A stretch of 64,000 nt of DNA from Ferrigenium kumadai (GCF_018324385.1 NZ_AP019536.1:496001-560000); one strand, 5' to 3'. Positions 17,801-26,694 are shown, counted from the stretch's first letter. Made by a program: numbers and translations. Notes: generated from the sequence alone by a model not told the origin.

Positions 17801-19422
17801 TCGCCCACCCATTCCTTGATCACGCTGGCGACGATCTTGGGCTCCTGCTGGGCGATCTGCCGCGCAGTTTGAAGAGTCTGCTCATATGACGGAACGGTGG
17901 GGCTATAACTTACCCCCCCTCCGGCTTGTTCTCCTTCACCACCTTCGACGACGGCCTCGAAACCGCCGGTGCGGCTCGAAGGAGTCAGCAGCGACTGGAA
18001 TGCCGGCTTGATGATGCGGAAGATGACGAGGAACATCACCGCCGCAATCAACCCATATTTGAGCAACTCCTTCGCAAGTTCGATCACATCGGCTCGTTCC
18101 CAGAAGGGAAGTTCTTCGACGGTTTCCTTGCTTTCGGTAAAGGCGGCTACCTGCACGTTCAGGCTGTCGCCGCGAGTCTGGTCGAAGCCAATGGCATCCC
18201 GGATCAGGTTGTTGATTTGCTCTTTCTCCTGATCGGTCAATGGCTTGCTGCTGGTCTTGCCCTTGGCGTCGGTGACCTTGCGGTTGGCGTTCACCACCAC
18301 CGCGACGGACAGGCGCTTGATCGAACCGACCGGCAAGACCGTGTGGCGTATGGTGCGGTCGACCTCATAGTTGACCGTGGAGTCCTTTTGCATGTTGGAG
18401 ACGCCGGCGTTTGCCGCTTCAACACCGCTTGCCGGACCGCCGGCGACGATAGGCGCGGTTGCCGGTACCGGTGGCTGGTTGGTCAATGCGCCGGGAACGC
18501 CAGTGGCATTGAGTCCGGTGCCGTTCATCGACTCGGAGCTTTGCTTGCTGCGGATCGTGCTTTCGGCCGGATCCTGGTTCGGTTTGAAGATCTCGGCGGT
18601 CTGCTCGGTGCGCGAGAAATCGATGTCGGCTGCCACTTGGGCACGCAAATTGTTGGGGCCGAGGAACGGGGTCAGCAACGACTCGATGCGCTTGATGTAG
18701 TCTTGCTCGATCTGCTGGACGTACTTGAGCTGGTTGGCATCCAGCCCCCCATTGAGGTTGCCGTCATGGCTGGCGCTCAGCAGGGTGCCGTTCTGGTCCA
18801 CTACGGTCACGTCCTTGGCGGACATTTCCGGCACGCTGCTCGAAATCAGGTGCACGATCGCGCTGACCTGGGCGGAATCGAGCGTTCTGCCTCCTTGCAG
18901 GCTGAGTACCACGGATGCGCTGGGCTTCTGCTGTTCCTTGACGAACACGCTGGGCTTGGGAATGGCCAGGTGGACGCGGGCGGCGGCCACTGCGCCGATG
19001 CTTTGCACCGAGCGCGCCAGCTCGCCTTCCAGCGCCCGCTGGTAATTGACTTGTTCGGCGAACTGCGTGATGCCGAAGCGCTGGTTCTCCATCAGCTCGA
19101 AACCGACATTACCGCCCTTGGGCAGGCCTTGCGAAGCGAGTTTGAGGCGGGCCTCGTGTACTTTGTCGGAAGGGACCAGCAGCGCTCCGCCGCCTTCGGC
19201 GAACTTGTAGGGGATGTTCATCTGTGTCAGCGAGTCGATGATGGCCCCGCCGTCACGGTCGGACAGGTTGCTGTAGAGGACGCGGTAATCCGGCGTCTTG
19301 CCCCACATCCACAGGCCGGCGAGAAGGGCAAACAACGCCGCAACGCCAACCGCCAACCCCAACTTCTGCTGGAGGGTGAGTTGGTCGAGGAGGCTTGCTG
19401 TCTTCTTTTCCTGTTCAGCCAT
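17797..19422 (-). CDS. fliF: Flagellar MS-ring protein FliF
   Basis: FliF builds the MS ring in the inner membrane, the base on which rotor and export gate assemble. The 541-residue protein has a first membrane helix at ~residues 18-40, a periplasmic ring-building region with DYRVLYSNLSDRDGGAIID and RVHLAIPKPSVFVKEQQKPS, a second membrane helix at ~residue 445-465 (YGLIAAVMFLVIFRIIKPAF) and a cytoplasmic tail for FliG binding. It is the first gene of the leftward operon running to fliR. The 215-bp gap to divergent fliE must hold both promoters; I could not identify a convincing sigma-54 or sigma-28 site there. Confidence 0.97.
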   Translation of the reverse strand: MAEQEKKTASLLDQLTLQQKLGLAVGVAALFALLAGLWMWGKTPDYRVLYSNLSDRDGGAIIDSLTQMNIPYKFAEGGGALLVPSDKVHEARLKLASQGLPKGGNVGFELMENQRFGITQFAEQVNYQRALEGELARSVQSIGAVAAARVHLAIPKPSVFVKEQQKPSASVVLSLQGGRTLDSAQVSAIVHLISSSVPEMSAKDVTVVDQNGTLLSASHDGNLNGGLDANQLKYVQQIEQDYIKRIESLLTPFLGPNNLRAQVAADIDFSRTEQTAEIFKPNQDPAESTIRSKQSSESMNGTGLNATGVPGALTNQPPVPATAPIVAGGPASGVEAANAGVSNMQKDSTVNYEVDRTIRHTVLPVGSIKRLSVAVVVNANRKVTDAKGKTSSKPLTDQEKEQINNLIRDAIGFDQTRGDSLNVQVAAFTESKETVEELPFWERADVIELAKELLKYGLIAAVMFLVIFRIIKPAFQSLLTPSSRTGGFEAVVEGGEGEQAGGGVSYSPTVPSYEQTLQTARQIAQQEPKIVASVIKEWVGE

Positions 19423-19637
19423 GATGATTCATAACCACACCAAAAAGCCACTAGGGCAGTGAGCGCATTATCAGTGGCTGCAGGCTTTTTGAAAACCGGA
19501 ATAAGGGGGGAAACCCATGCCTTTTCTGTTCATAGGGCTTGCAGGGTATCGGGTATCGTGCCTTCACCTGAGAAACCGCCGACTAGGCCGCCAATGAGAC
19601 AGCGAGGACCGGTCGGCGTTCCACCAAAGGAGGTACC

Positions 19638-19958
19638 ATGAACACTTCAGCAGTAGACAACTTGTTGGCGCAAATGCGCGTTGCAGCGGCGGCGGCTGGA
19701 TTGCGCGAGCCCCCTCAAGTGGCGCAGACCAGCAAAGTGGACTTTGCCAACGTGCTGAAGTCCTCCCTCGATGGCGTCGCGCAGACGCAGTCCAAGTCGG
19801 AAGAGATGCAAAAGGCGTTCGTGCTGGGCGACGACCGGGTCAGCCTGAGCGACACCATGATTGCCATGCAAAAGGCCAGCATCAGTTTCCAGACCACCGT
19901 TCAGGTGCGCAACAAGGTCGTGCAGGCCTACAACGACATCATGAACATGCAGGTGTAG
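19638..19958 (+). CDS. fliE: Flagellar hook-basal body adaptor FliE
   Basis: FliE joins the MS ring to the proximal rod. The 106 residues show DFANVLKSSLDGVAQTQSKS and the conserved C-terminal SFQTTVQVRNKVVQAYNDIM. An excellent AAAGGAGGT site (19626-19634) lies just before the ATG. It is transcribed away from fliF, unlike many genomes in which fliE and fliF are collinear. The 215-bp upstream region holds no other gene; a 60-codon frame at 19459-19641 overlaps the ribosome-binding site and is not credible. Confidence 0.96.
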   Translation: MNTSAVDNLLAQMRVAAAAAGLREPPQVAQTSKVDFANVLKSSLDGVAQTQSKSEEMQKAFVLGDDRVSLSDTMIAMQKASISFQTTVQVRNKVVQAYNDIMNMQV

Positions 19959-20009
19959 GCAGGTTTTCAACCAGAAGGGTTGTCCGGAAGAAAGACAACC
20001 TCCTTGGAT

Positions 20010-20765
20010 TTACTGGGTTTTGCTTCGCTCGCGCTGCATGTTCGTGACATAACGCTGCAGCAAGATGGTGGACTGGCCGTCGAGGTTCTTGAATTCGCAG
20101 CCGGCGCGCTTGTGCGTTCGTCCCGATGGCGAGGTCAGCACCGCCAGGCTTTTTACTTCTATCGTTGCGTAAATCGTGCCCACTTCTGGCAAGTCGATCC
20201 TGCAATCCGGATAGATTTCACCGGGAACCAGGTCGATGTCCGTTTCCGAGCAGGTCAAGCCCACCCCGCCGCCGCTGATATCCATGACGGTGACCTCGCA
20301 TGGTTTCCTGGCGGGCGTCCTGCCCATCGGGATGATGCAGCGCAACGGCGAACTCACCGGGGTCGAGAGCCGGTAGTATTCGCGCCGCTGCAGACGGTAA
20401 ATGTGATCCGGCAGGGGGAGATAGAAGGAGGGATAGCCTCGATATTCCACGCTGCCGGCCTGATGGGCGGTGAACTGCACCTTGACCTGCTGGTGAGAGC
20501 TGACAAATATCAGCCTTTTGCTTTCGATAACGCGCCGGTTGTCTGCTTCATTCGGACTCTGTTCCAGCCACAAGCCCTTGTTGTCGACACCCAGCAGCGT
20601 GACCAGGATGAACTCGTTCGAGTTGCCGTAATAAAGTGCGACACGAGACTCTTTCTCTGCGATCTTGTGCAGGATGAACTCGATTTCTTTGGCGGAAGTG
20701 ATGCGGTGTTTGTCGTCATCCTCGCTGGAAAATATCTCGATTTTTAGAGGAATGTCTTTTTCCAT
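20010..20765 (-). CDS. ycgR: YcgR-type flagellar brake protein (PilZ domain)
   Basis: YcgR proteins bind cyclic di-GMP and then slow or bias the flagellar motor. The 251-residue product has an N-terminal YcgR domain with KIAEKESRVALYYGNSNEFI and a C-terminal PilZ domain. The c-di-GMP-binding signatures are present: RREYYR (RxxxR, residues ~120-130) and DISGGGVGL (DxSxxG). I choose the ATG at 20765 (MEKDIPLK); an ATG eight codons earlier is also possible. It lies 45 bp after the FlhB-like gene on the same strand, so may be co-transcribed. A GGDEF enzyme that could supply its ligand is encoded at 28347-30155. Confidence 0.93.
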   Translation of the reverse strand: MEKDIPLKIEIFSSEDDDKHRITSAKEIEFILHKIAEKESRVALYYGNSNEFILVTLLGVDNKGLWLEQSPNEADNRRVIESKRLIFVSSHQQVKVQFTAHQAGSVEYRGYPSFYLPLPDHIYRLQRREYYRLSTPVSSPLRCIIPMGRTPARKPCEVTVMDISGGGVGLTCSETDIDLVPGEIYPDCRIDLPEVGTIYATIEVKSLAVLTSPSGRTHKRAGCEFKNLDGQSTILLQRYVTNMQRERSKTQ

Positions 20766-20810
20766 GTTCTCAGTGCTGCTAATAGCCAATAGCCGCGCAT
20801 GATAGCAAAA

Positions 20811-21113
20811 TTACGGTTTTACAAAAGGCGGAATAGCGGGGGTGTTGGGGTGCTCCAGGCGATATAGCCAGGCAAGCAGTTCGGCCACCGCGAGGTAGAG
20901 TTGCGGGGGGATTTCCTGGTCGAGTTCGACTTTCATCAACAATCCGACCAAATCCTCGGATTCATGTACATAAACGCCGTGTTGCTTGGCGCGCTCGATG
21001 ATCGCCTGTGCGATCAGTCCGCGTCCTTTCGCCACCACCTTGGGCGCCCCTTGGTTCTGGCCGTAGCTTAGCGCGACGGCGGTTTGTTGCGGAGTGAGCG
21101 GGGGGCGCTTCAC
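20811..21113 (-). CDS. FlhB C-terminal-domain-like protein (EscU/YscU/HrcU family, FhlB type)
   Basis: This 100-residue soluble protein matches only the cytoplasmic C-terminal part of the export switch protein FlhB: TAVALSYGQNQGAPKVVAKG, GLIAQAIIERAKQHGVYVHE and DQEIPPQLYLAVAELLAWLY. It has no membrane helices, and the autocleavage NPTH of full FlhB is not present; the protein begins where the post-cleavage fragment would begin (TPQQ). The start is GTG at 21113 in a GTGA overlap with the preceding FliK-like gene, so the two are coupled. In Bacillus the ylqG-ylqH pair is a comparable FliK-like/FlhB-like pair. Its role here (substrate switching, or interaction with the FlhA/FlhB export gate) is inferred. 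Confidence 0.88.
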   Translation of the reverse strand: MKRPPLTPQQTAVALSYGQNQGAPKVVAKGRGLIAQAIIERAKQHGVYVHESEDLVGLLMKVELDQEIPPQLYLAVAELLAWLYRLEHPNTPAIPPFVKP

Positions 21114-22135
21114 GGTTTTTCCACCAAGGCGGAGGTCAGAGGAATGCCGGCATCGGCCAGTGCGTTCCTGAGCTGGGGCAGGGCGCGGTTGAACAACTCG
21201 ATGGTGCCGGCGTCGGCAGCATGCAGCGTCATCCTCAATCCGCTCTCGGCGAAGACCAGCCGGGCATGGACATCGCCCAGTCTGGGCAGGGCCAGTTCCA
21301 TTTCGGTGCTCCACTCGCGCTCGCTCTGCTGCCGGGGAGCCTGGTGTTCCGGCTGTCCTTGTATCTCCCACTGCATCTCCTGTCCCGGCCAGACTTGCCC
21401 GATCCAGGTGAGCTGGTGCGTTTCCAGTGTGTGCAGTTGTTGCTGAACCAGTGGCAGCAATTCCTTGGCGATGGGCAGGCCGGTATCGCCGGAAACCTTG
21501 GTCGGCTGGGAGGACTGAGTCGTTGTCGGCTCCTGGGGCGACGGTTGATTGGGCTCGGTCAAAATAGACTGCTTGCCGGTGAGCTGGTTTTGCGGCTCGA
21601 CCAGCAATTGCGCCGTGCTGCGTTCTCCGCGTACCCATTGCGCCTGGTGCGATTCGTAAAACAGGCCGCTGTTGGCGAGCGCTTCGCGCAATGCACCGGC
21701 AAGCTGTTTGGTGTCCGGTACCTGCTGCTCAGCCGGCCAAACAGCCTTGCTGCCGAGTTGCTGAACGACAGGCCGTTCCAGCGGGCGTTCGGTGAGGTTG
21801 GAAAGCAGGCGTGCCGTGCCGCCGATCTGCTCGGGAGTGGAGAGCGGATTGGTCGACGCGGCCATGCGGAAGGTGATACGGGGCTGGGTTGCAATCACCT
21901 CGAGTTCCAGCACATCGCCGCTCTTGATGTTCTCCGGCAGCCGCATCTGAATGGATTGTCCGGCGATCTGGACCTTGAATATGCCTTGGCCGATTTCCGA
22001 CTGGACCGAGGCCTGCAACTTCTGTCCAAGCTCGACCTTGGCGATGGCTGCGGGCGCATCGGTAGCTCCCGCAACCAGAGGTTTGTCCGAGCGGGAAAGG
22101 ACTCGAAGTGCGCTAATCAGATTCGCTGGCAGCAT
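21110..22135 (-). CDS. Second FliK-domain protein (hook-length control-like)
   Basis: The 341-residue protein has a FliK-type C-terminal domain with WSTEMELALPRLGDVHARLV, ESGLRMTLHAADAGTIELFN and a final LPQLRNALADAGIPLTSALV. The N-terminal part differs from that of fliK at 13157-14281 and contains a beta-rich segment LQASVQSEIGQGIFKVQIAG followed by LPENIKSGDVLELEVIATQP, then Gln/Pro-rich low-complexity sequence. It is coupled by GTGA overlap to the FlhB-like protein. A duplicated, separate specificity-switch module is a reasonable reading; hook-length control as such is expected to be done by the other FliK. Confidence 0.85.
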   Translation of the reverse strand: MLPANLISALRVLSRSDKPLVAGATDAPAAIAKVELGQKLQASVQSEIGQGIFKVQIAGQSIQMRLPENIKSGDVLELEVIATQPRITFRMAASTNPLSTPEQIGGTARLLSNLTERPLERPVVQQLGSKAVWPAEQQVPDTKQLAGALREALANSGLFYESHQAQWVRGERSTAQLLVEPQNQLTGKQSILTEPNQPSPQEPTTTQSSQPTKVSGDTGLPIAKELLPLVQQQLHTLETHQLTWIGQVWPGQEMQWEIQGQPEHQAPRQQSEREWSTEMELALPRLGDVHARLVFAESGLRMTLHAADAGTIELFNRALPQLRNALADAGIPLTSALVEKP

Positions 22136-22154
22136 ATCGACACCCCGTCAAATA

Positions 22155-22205
22155 CGCCATTCCCGCGCATAACCGGAAAATCGATGGTTATGCGCGGGAA
22201 TGGCG
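22155..22205. repeat. Perfect 20-bp inverted repeat (REP-like hairpin)
   Basis: Arms 22155-22174 and 22186-22205 are perfectly complementary over 20 bp around an 11-base loop. The arm core ATTCCCGCGCAT resembles the GCGGGAAT-type palindromes dispersed in many proteobacterial genomes. It lies in the gap between the fliT stop and the start of the second FliK-like gene, so in the leftward transcript it could end or stabilise the upstream fliC-to-fliT message. No strong U-tract follows, so a classical terminator is less likely than an REP-type element. Confidence 0.8.
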
Positions 22206-22226
22206 GGTAGATCTTGCGAGTTTTAC

Positions 22227-22550
22227 CTAGGCGCCGTATGCCTGATGCAAACGCTGCTCCTGGCGATTGCTTTGCATGATGCGTTGCAATTGTCCCATCC
22301 ATGCTTCGGTATGGTTGCGGATCTCGGCATCGTCGGCGAGGATTTTTTTGATGAGCTGGATTTTACGCTGCCGCGAGGTTTCGTCCAGCGTAGTCGCAGC
22401 ATCCGCCGGCTTCATGGTGGCAACATGCCGGCTGCACTGCTGCTCGAGATCGGCCAGCGTATCCCATTCGCCGTGTACGGCCGCATCGCGCATCCGTGTG
22501 GTGATGGCGGACAGCGACTCGTAATTGCTGATGACTTGCGAGGCGCTCAT
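22227..22550 (-). CDS. fliT: Flagellar export chaperone FliT
   Basis: FliT is the chaperone for the filament cap FliD and in enterics an inhibitor of FlhDC. The 107-residue product is helical, with VISNYESLSAITTRMRDAAV at the N-terminus and HTEAWMGQLQRIMQSNRQEQ at the C-terminus. FliT sequences are weakly conserved; the call rests on size, helical character and position directly after fliD-fliS. I use the ATG at 22550, four bases after the fliS stop; an ATG six codons earlier would overlap fliS. Confidence 0.85.
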   Translation of the reverse strand: MSASQVISNYESLSAITTRMRDAAVHGEWDTLADLEQQCSRHVATMKPADAATTLDETSRQRKIQLIKKILADDAEIRNHTEAWMGQLQRIMQSNRQEQRLHQAYGA

Positions 22551-22554
22551 GGAC

Positions 22555-23028
22555 TTACATTCTTCCATAGGTCAGTTGAACTTTGTTGCTTGCCGCCGCC
22601 GGCAGCGGGGCGGCTGCGACGGGTGCAGCCGCCGGAGCTGCGCTACCCGGGCGGATGCTGTCCCAGGCACCTTTCAGGTCGGTCAGCAAACGGGTCACCT
22701 CATCCAGTGCGGCGATGTCATTGTTCATGTTCGCGGTCAGCAGGCGCGAGGCCATGTAGTCGTACAGCGAAGCCAGATTGTGGGCCAGCTCGCCGCCTAC
22801 GTCCTTGTCCAGACAGGCCTTCAACCCATCTTCGATGATCAGAATGGCCTTGGAAATCGCCGCACCCTTGGCGGGGATATCCTTGCGCATGATGCTGCTC
22901 TTGGCGTTGGTGATCGCTTGCAGTGCGCCCTGATACAACATCGAAATCAGCTTGTGCGGGTCAGCAGCAGTTACGCCTGATTCGACGCCGACTTTTGCAT
23001 AGGCCTTGATGGCTGCGGTTGTCTTCAT
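22555..23028 (-). CDS. fliS: Flagellin export chaperone FliS
   Basis: FliS binds the C-terminus of flagellin in the cytoplasm and delivers it to the export gate. The 157 residues contain AYAKVGVESGVTAADPHKLI, MLYQGALQAITNAKSSIMRK and LYDYMASRLLTANMNNDIAA, all clear FliS signatures. The C-terminus has an Ala/Pro-rich extension (PGSAAPAAAPVAAAPLPAAA) beyond the usual ~130 residues. It lies 15 bp after fliD. Confidence 0.96.
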   Translation of the reverse strand: MKTTAAIKAYAKVGVESGVTAADPHKLISMLYQGALQAITNAKSSIMRKDIPAKGAAISKAILIIEDGLKACLDKDVGGELAHNLASLYDYMASRLLTANMNNDIAALDEVTRLLTDLKGAWDSIRPGSAAPAAAPVAAAPLPAAASNKVQLTYGRM

Positions 23029-23043
23029 GATTCATTCCTTCGC

Positions 23044-25056
23044 TTATAGTCTTGCGAGTTGCTGTGTCAGATAAGTGCTGGTCTGGTTCATGCTGCTGAG
23101 CATGGTGTCCAGAGAGGTAAATTGCGTCCGGTAACGTTTTTCGACAGCGACCAGACGAGTTTCCAACTCAGTACGGCGATTGCCGATATCCTTGATGGTC
23201 TTGTCGAGGCCACTGGTGCGGTTGGCCAATATTCCGTCGCTGGCTAGGATGGAGGTGGCCCATTTGTCCAGCGAAGAAGCGTAGCCTTGCGAATAATTCA
23301 CCGTGCCGCGCGCACCCGTTGTTCCGCCGCTGATGGTGAGGCCGAGCCCCGTCGAGTCTCCCGCGCCGGAGACAAGCCGCTGTCCTGACCCGGTAGCGGA
23401 CACTCCGTTGATCGTGCCTGCGACATCCGTTCCGGCGGTGCCACTGGTTATCGTGCCCATGAAAGCCGATACGGGGGTGCCCGCGCTGCTGGTCAGGCTG
23501 ACATTGGAGGCCGATCCGTACCGGCTGGACGTAATGCTCATGAAGCCACTGGGCGTGATGGTGGCGGCTACGGAAGCACCCACGGAGGAAAAGGCGGAGG
23601 TGCCATTGATGGCCGATTGGATCATCGATGCCAACTGGGCTGCGCTATAGGTGGCTCCTGCCGTCAGGGCGACCGAGGCGGTTATGCCGTCCACTGTCAC
23701 ATTTATCGAGGTGCCGTTGGCGATGGTGTATGGCGGGGCATTCAAGTTAAGGTCGCCAGTGGCGCTGCCCTGCGTTGCCAGCGAGCTCACGTTTACGGCA
23801 TAGCTGCCGGGTTTGGTCGCAGAAGTGGCAGAACTGTAAGCCACCAGACTGTCGGATGCCTTTCCGACGGAGGTGAACAAGCCGGCGATGTCACTGAAGT
23901 TGCTGGCGATCACCTTGTCCAGTTTGGCTTGATCGAGAGCCAGAGTGCCATCCTTCTGGAAGGAAACGCCGATATTGGACAGCGAGGTTACCGCGCCCGT
24001 CGTGCCTGTTACCGGCGTGCTCAGCATGCTGCGCAGTTGCGACTGCAAGGCGCGCACGGTGCTGTCGCCTTGCAAGATTGCACCCCTCTTGTTGGCGGCG
24101 TCATAAGAGGAAACGGCTTTCAACATCGTGTTGAGATCGTTGTAAGCCTTTACAAAGCTGGAAATCGAGCCGCTGACGGCTGCCGAGTCTCGTGCCACGG
24201 TCAACGTGGCCGCGGAGGTCGTGACCTTGTTCAGGTTCAGGGTGACGCCCGGGATTACATCGGAAACCGTGTTGGAGGTCTTGGTTACCGTCACGCCATT
24301 CACCTTGAAGTTGGCGTTCTGCGCGGTCACGGTCTCTGCGAGACTCTGTCCCGCATTATTTGCAGGGTCATGCGCCAGCAGGCTGCTGATGGCCGCATCT
24401 CCACTCACGGATATCTTGAGGCTGTTGCTCACACCGTTGTTGCTGGAAGACAGCGCGAGGCGATAAGGGGTGCCGCTACCGTCATTGACGACGGTGGCAG
24501 TCACCCCCAGTTGGGCTGCGTTGATTGCATTGCTTATGCCTTGCAGAGAATTGTTGCTGCTGTCGATAGTGATACTCTTGGTACCACTGCCGTTCGAGAG
24601 ATACGATGCGCCGGTATATTTCCCGGTTCCCGCATTGAACGCGCCGCCGCTGATGGTACCAAAATCGAAAGTGACCGTTGTCGCGGCTCCACTGCCGATG
24701 GCGGCGGTGCTGCTGGTTTGTCCGGCGGCAACGAGTTTTTGCGCTTGCGCCAGGCTGGTCACATCCAGAGAATAAGTGCCCGCCACCGCGCTGCTGGTGG
24801 CTGAGGCGGAAAATACGGTGGTGTCGGAAGGGGTCGCCGTGAGCGATTGGTACTTGCTCACGCTGTTCAGGCCTTGCAGAGCCGTTTGAAAGCCGGCCAG
24901 AGCACCCTTGACGCTGCCGTAGGCGGAAACCTTGGCTTGGTAGCTGGCTTCCCGGGTATTAAGTTTGGCGATCGGCTGCCGTTCGACAGTCATCAGCTGG
25001 TTGACGATGCCGTTGACATCCAGATTGCCCGATGAGGTTGCCGATGTGGTCGCCAT
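23044..25056 (-). CDS. fliD: Filament cap protein FliD (HAP2)
   Basis: FliD forms the cap under which flagellin subunits fold at the filament tip. The 670-residue protein begins with SSGNLDVNGIVNQLMTVERQ and QPIAKLNTREASYQAKVSAY (N-terminal FliD domain) and ends with RFKTQFTSLDTMLSSMNQTS-like C-terminal helix and TYLTQQLARL. It is longer than the typical ~450-500 residues because of inserted Thr/Ser/Gly-rich modules, including flagellin hook IN-like segments at ~residues 435-530 (TSINVTVDGITASVALTAGA). It follows flaG after 12 bp. Confidence 0.96.
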   Translation of the reverse strand: MATTSATSSGNLDVNGIVNQLMTVERQPIAKLNTREASYQAKVSAYGSVKGALAGFQTALQGLNSVSKYQSLTATPSDTTVFSASATSSAVAGTYSLDVTSLAQAQKLVAAGQTSSTAAIGSGAATTVTFDFGTISGGAFNAGTGKYTGASYLSNGSGTKSITIDSSNNSLQGISNAINAAQLGVTATVVNDGSGTPYRLALSSSNNGVSNSLKISVSGDAAISSLLAHDPANNAGQSLAETVTAQNANFKVNGVTVTKTSNTVSDVIPGVTLNLNKVTTSAATLTVARDSAAVSGSISSFVKAYNDLNTMLKAVSSYDAANKRGAILQGDSTVRALQSQLRSMLSTPVTGTTGAVTSLSNIGVSFQKDGTLALDQAKLDKVIASNFSDIAGLFTSVGKASDSLVAYSSATSATKPGSYAVNVSSLATQGSATGDLNLNAPPYTIANGTSINVTVDGITASVALTAGATYSAAQLASMIQSAINGTSAFSSVGASVAATITPSGFMSITSSRYGSASNVSLTSSAGTPVSAFMGTITSGTAGTDVAGTINGVSATGSGQRLVSGAGDSTGLGLTISGGTTGARGTVNYSQGYASSLDKWATSILASDGILANRTSGLDKTIKDIGNRRTELETRLVAVEKRYRTQFTSLDTMLSSMNQTSTYLTQQLARL

Positions 25057-25068
25057 GATGTTTCTGCC

Positions 25069-25467
25069 TTAAGCCTGCTGTTTCAACAATAAGCCCTGCT
25101 GGATACGATCTATCGACTTGGAGATCGCCAGCGCCTCTTCCGAAGGGAATTGGCGGATCACGTCGCCCGTCTCCGAATCGACCAGCTTGACGATGGAGCG
25201 ATTGGTATCCGAGTCGATCGAGAACTCAAGATTCTTGTTTGACTGCTTCAACGCCTTGTTGATTCCATCCACCACGTTTTGCAGCTGGGCGGCAGTGGCT
25301 TGCTGATCGGCCACCGGTGTTACCGCAGTCTGCGGCAACTCGAGCGACACAGCGGGCGGGGTCTGGACATTTGAGGGCGCTGCAACAACGGCAACAGGCC
25401 CGCCATCGCTGGCGAGCCTAGCAGGCTGGGGAGCCTGTGCCATGTTACTTACATTCTGGATTAGCAT
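25069..25467 (-). CDS. flaG: FlaG family flagellar protein
   Basis: FlaG proteins affect filament length; the biochemical role is not settled. The 132-residue product has a variable N-terminus and a conserved C-terminal half with NKALKQSNKNLEFSIDSDTN, RSIVKLVDSETGDVIRQFPS and EEALAISKSIDRIQQGLLLK. An AAAGGAGAAG ribosome-binding site precedes the ATG. It lies downstream of the fliC terminator at 25485-25514, and no separate promoter is obvious, so expression may depend on read-through. A dead copy of its first ~35 codons lies between the two flagellin genes. Confidence 0.93.
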   Translation of the reverse strand: MLIQNVSNMAQAPQPARLASDGGPVAVVAAPSNVQTPPAVSLELPQTAVTPVADQQATAAQLQNVVDGINKALKQSNKNLEFSIDSDTNRSIVKLVDSETGDVIRQFPSEEALAISKSIDRIQQGLLLKQQA

Positions 25468-25484
25468 CTTGCTTCTCCTTTATC

Positions 25485-25514
25485 TCAAAAACCCAGCCGG
25501 TTGCCCGGCTGGGG
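25485..25514 (-). terminator. Rho-independent terminator after fliC copy 1
   Basis: Read on the minus strand: CCCAGCCGG, a GCAA tetraloop, CCGGCTGGG, then TTTTTG. The 9-bp G+C-rich stem lies 17 bp after the fliC stop codon and before flaG. The same hairpin follows the other flagellin gene (26971-26998). It probably gives a high flagellin-to-FlaG/FliD ratio by partial termination. Confidence 0.88.
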
Positions 25515-25530
25515 TTAATCACCTAACGCA

Positions 25531-26694
25531 TTAGCGCAACAGGGTCAGTACGTTGTTCGGCAACTGGTTCGCTTGTGCCAGCATCGCAGTACCTGCCTGT
25601 TGCAGGATCTGATTGCGGGTCAGCTGCGCAGTTTCCGCGGCGAAGTCGGTGTCCTGGATGCGGCTGCGGGAAGCGGTCAAGTTCTCCACCGTGCCGCCCA
25701 AGTTCGAGACCACCGAGGTGAAGCGGTTCTGGATCGCGCCCAGGTTGGCTCGTGCGGTGTTGACCGCGCTCAGTGCGTTATCGATCTGAGCGATGGCCTT
25801 GTTGGCGCCCATCACGGTAGTGATGTCCGTCGCCGCAAAGCCGGTGCCGGCAGTTTGTGCTGCGACAGCGGTAATCAGCCCGGTATCTGCTGCCGTGTGG
25901 CTAGCGCCGCCTGCAGTGATGCCCACCTTGCCTGCGACCTGGCCGTAGTTGGCCAAAGAAAGCACGCCTGCGGCATCACTTACTGCCACAACGCCGTGTT
26001 GGCTGGAGGTGCTGTTGATCGCGGCTGCGAGTTGGGCTCCACGTTCCGCTCCATTGGTTGCTGCAGCGATTGGACCGATATCGATGCCGTTGATGGTCAC
26101 CCCGCCCGTGGCGATTGCAGCCCAAACCCCGGCGGTACCGGTAGCTGCTGCGGCACTAGTTGTTTCAGCGGTCGATGTGACACCCAACTTTGCAACGGAG
26201 GCATTGGTGATCGAGGTGATCGAGATGCTTTGGCCGGCATCGGCGCCAACCTGGAACGACTGACCAGTGAACGAGCCATCCAGCAATTTCACGCCGTTGA
26301 ACGAGGTGGTGGAAGCTACACGGCCGATTTCAGCCATCAGCTGCTGCACTTCGGTGTTCAGTGCGGTGCGATCGGCTGCGCTGTTGGACGCGTTGACGGA
26401 TTGCACGGCCAGTTCGCGGATACGTTGCAGGTTGTTGCCCACTTCGTTCAGCGCGCCTTCTGCGGTCTGCGCCACGGAAATGCCATCGTTCGCATTGCGG
26501 GATGCCTGTTGGTTGCCGCGAACCTGAGCGGTCATGCGGTCAACGATCGCCATGCCGGCTGCGTCGTCCTTGGCGCTGTTGATGCGCAGGCCGGAAGACA
26601 GGCGTTGCAGGGAGGTTTGTAGCGCACCCTGAGAGCCGTTCATGTTGCGTTGTGCATTCAGCGACGCGATGTTGGTATTGATGATGGAAGGCAT
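25531..26694 (-). CDS. fliC: Flagellin FliC, copy 1
   Basis: Flagellin is the filament subunit. The 387-residue protein starts with [20 protein letters not shown] and [20 protein letters not shown] and ends with [20 protein letters not shown] plus VLTLLR, the classical D0/D1 helices. The short central region (residues ~180-290) carries one flagellin hook IN-like segment with [20 protein letters not shown]. It differs from copy 2 (27015-28157) almost only there. A strong AAAGGAGAAT site precedes the ATG, and a sigma-28 promoter lies at 26789-26815. Confidence 0.98.
   Translation of the reverse strand: MPSIINTNIASLNAQRNMNGSQGALQTSLQRLSSGLRINSAKDDAAGMAIVDRMTAQVRGNQQASRNANDGISVAQTAEGALNEVGNNLQRIRELAVQSVNASNSAADRTALNTEVQQLMAEIGRVASTTSFNGVKLLDGSFTGQSFQVGADAGQSISITSITNASVAKLGVTSTAETTSAAAATGTAGVWAAIATGGVTINGIDIGPIAAATNGAERGAQLAAAINSTSSQHGVVAVSDAAGVLSLANYGQVAGKVGITAGGASHTAADTGLITAVAAQTAGTGFAATDITTVMGANKAIAQIDNALSAVNTARANLGAIQNRFTSVVSNLGGTVENLTASRSRIQDTDFAAETAQLTRNQILQQAGTAMLAQANQLPNNVLTLLR

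Noticed and set aside
19423-19637. Searched the divergent fliF-fliE gap for sigma-54 (GG-N10-GC) or sigma-28 promoters
   Set aside because: Only partial matches (for example TGGCTGCAGGCTTTTTG) without the required spacing; not supportable.
19459-19641. 60-codon frame in the fliF-fliE gap
   Set aside because: Its end overlaps the fliE ribosome-binding site and start; no coding signature or own ribosome-binding site.
19960-20009. Small hairpin GGTTGTC / GACAACC between fliE and ycgR
   Set aside because: Seven-bp stem with a nine-base loop and no U-tract on either strand; could be chance.
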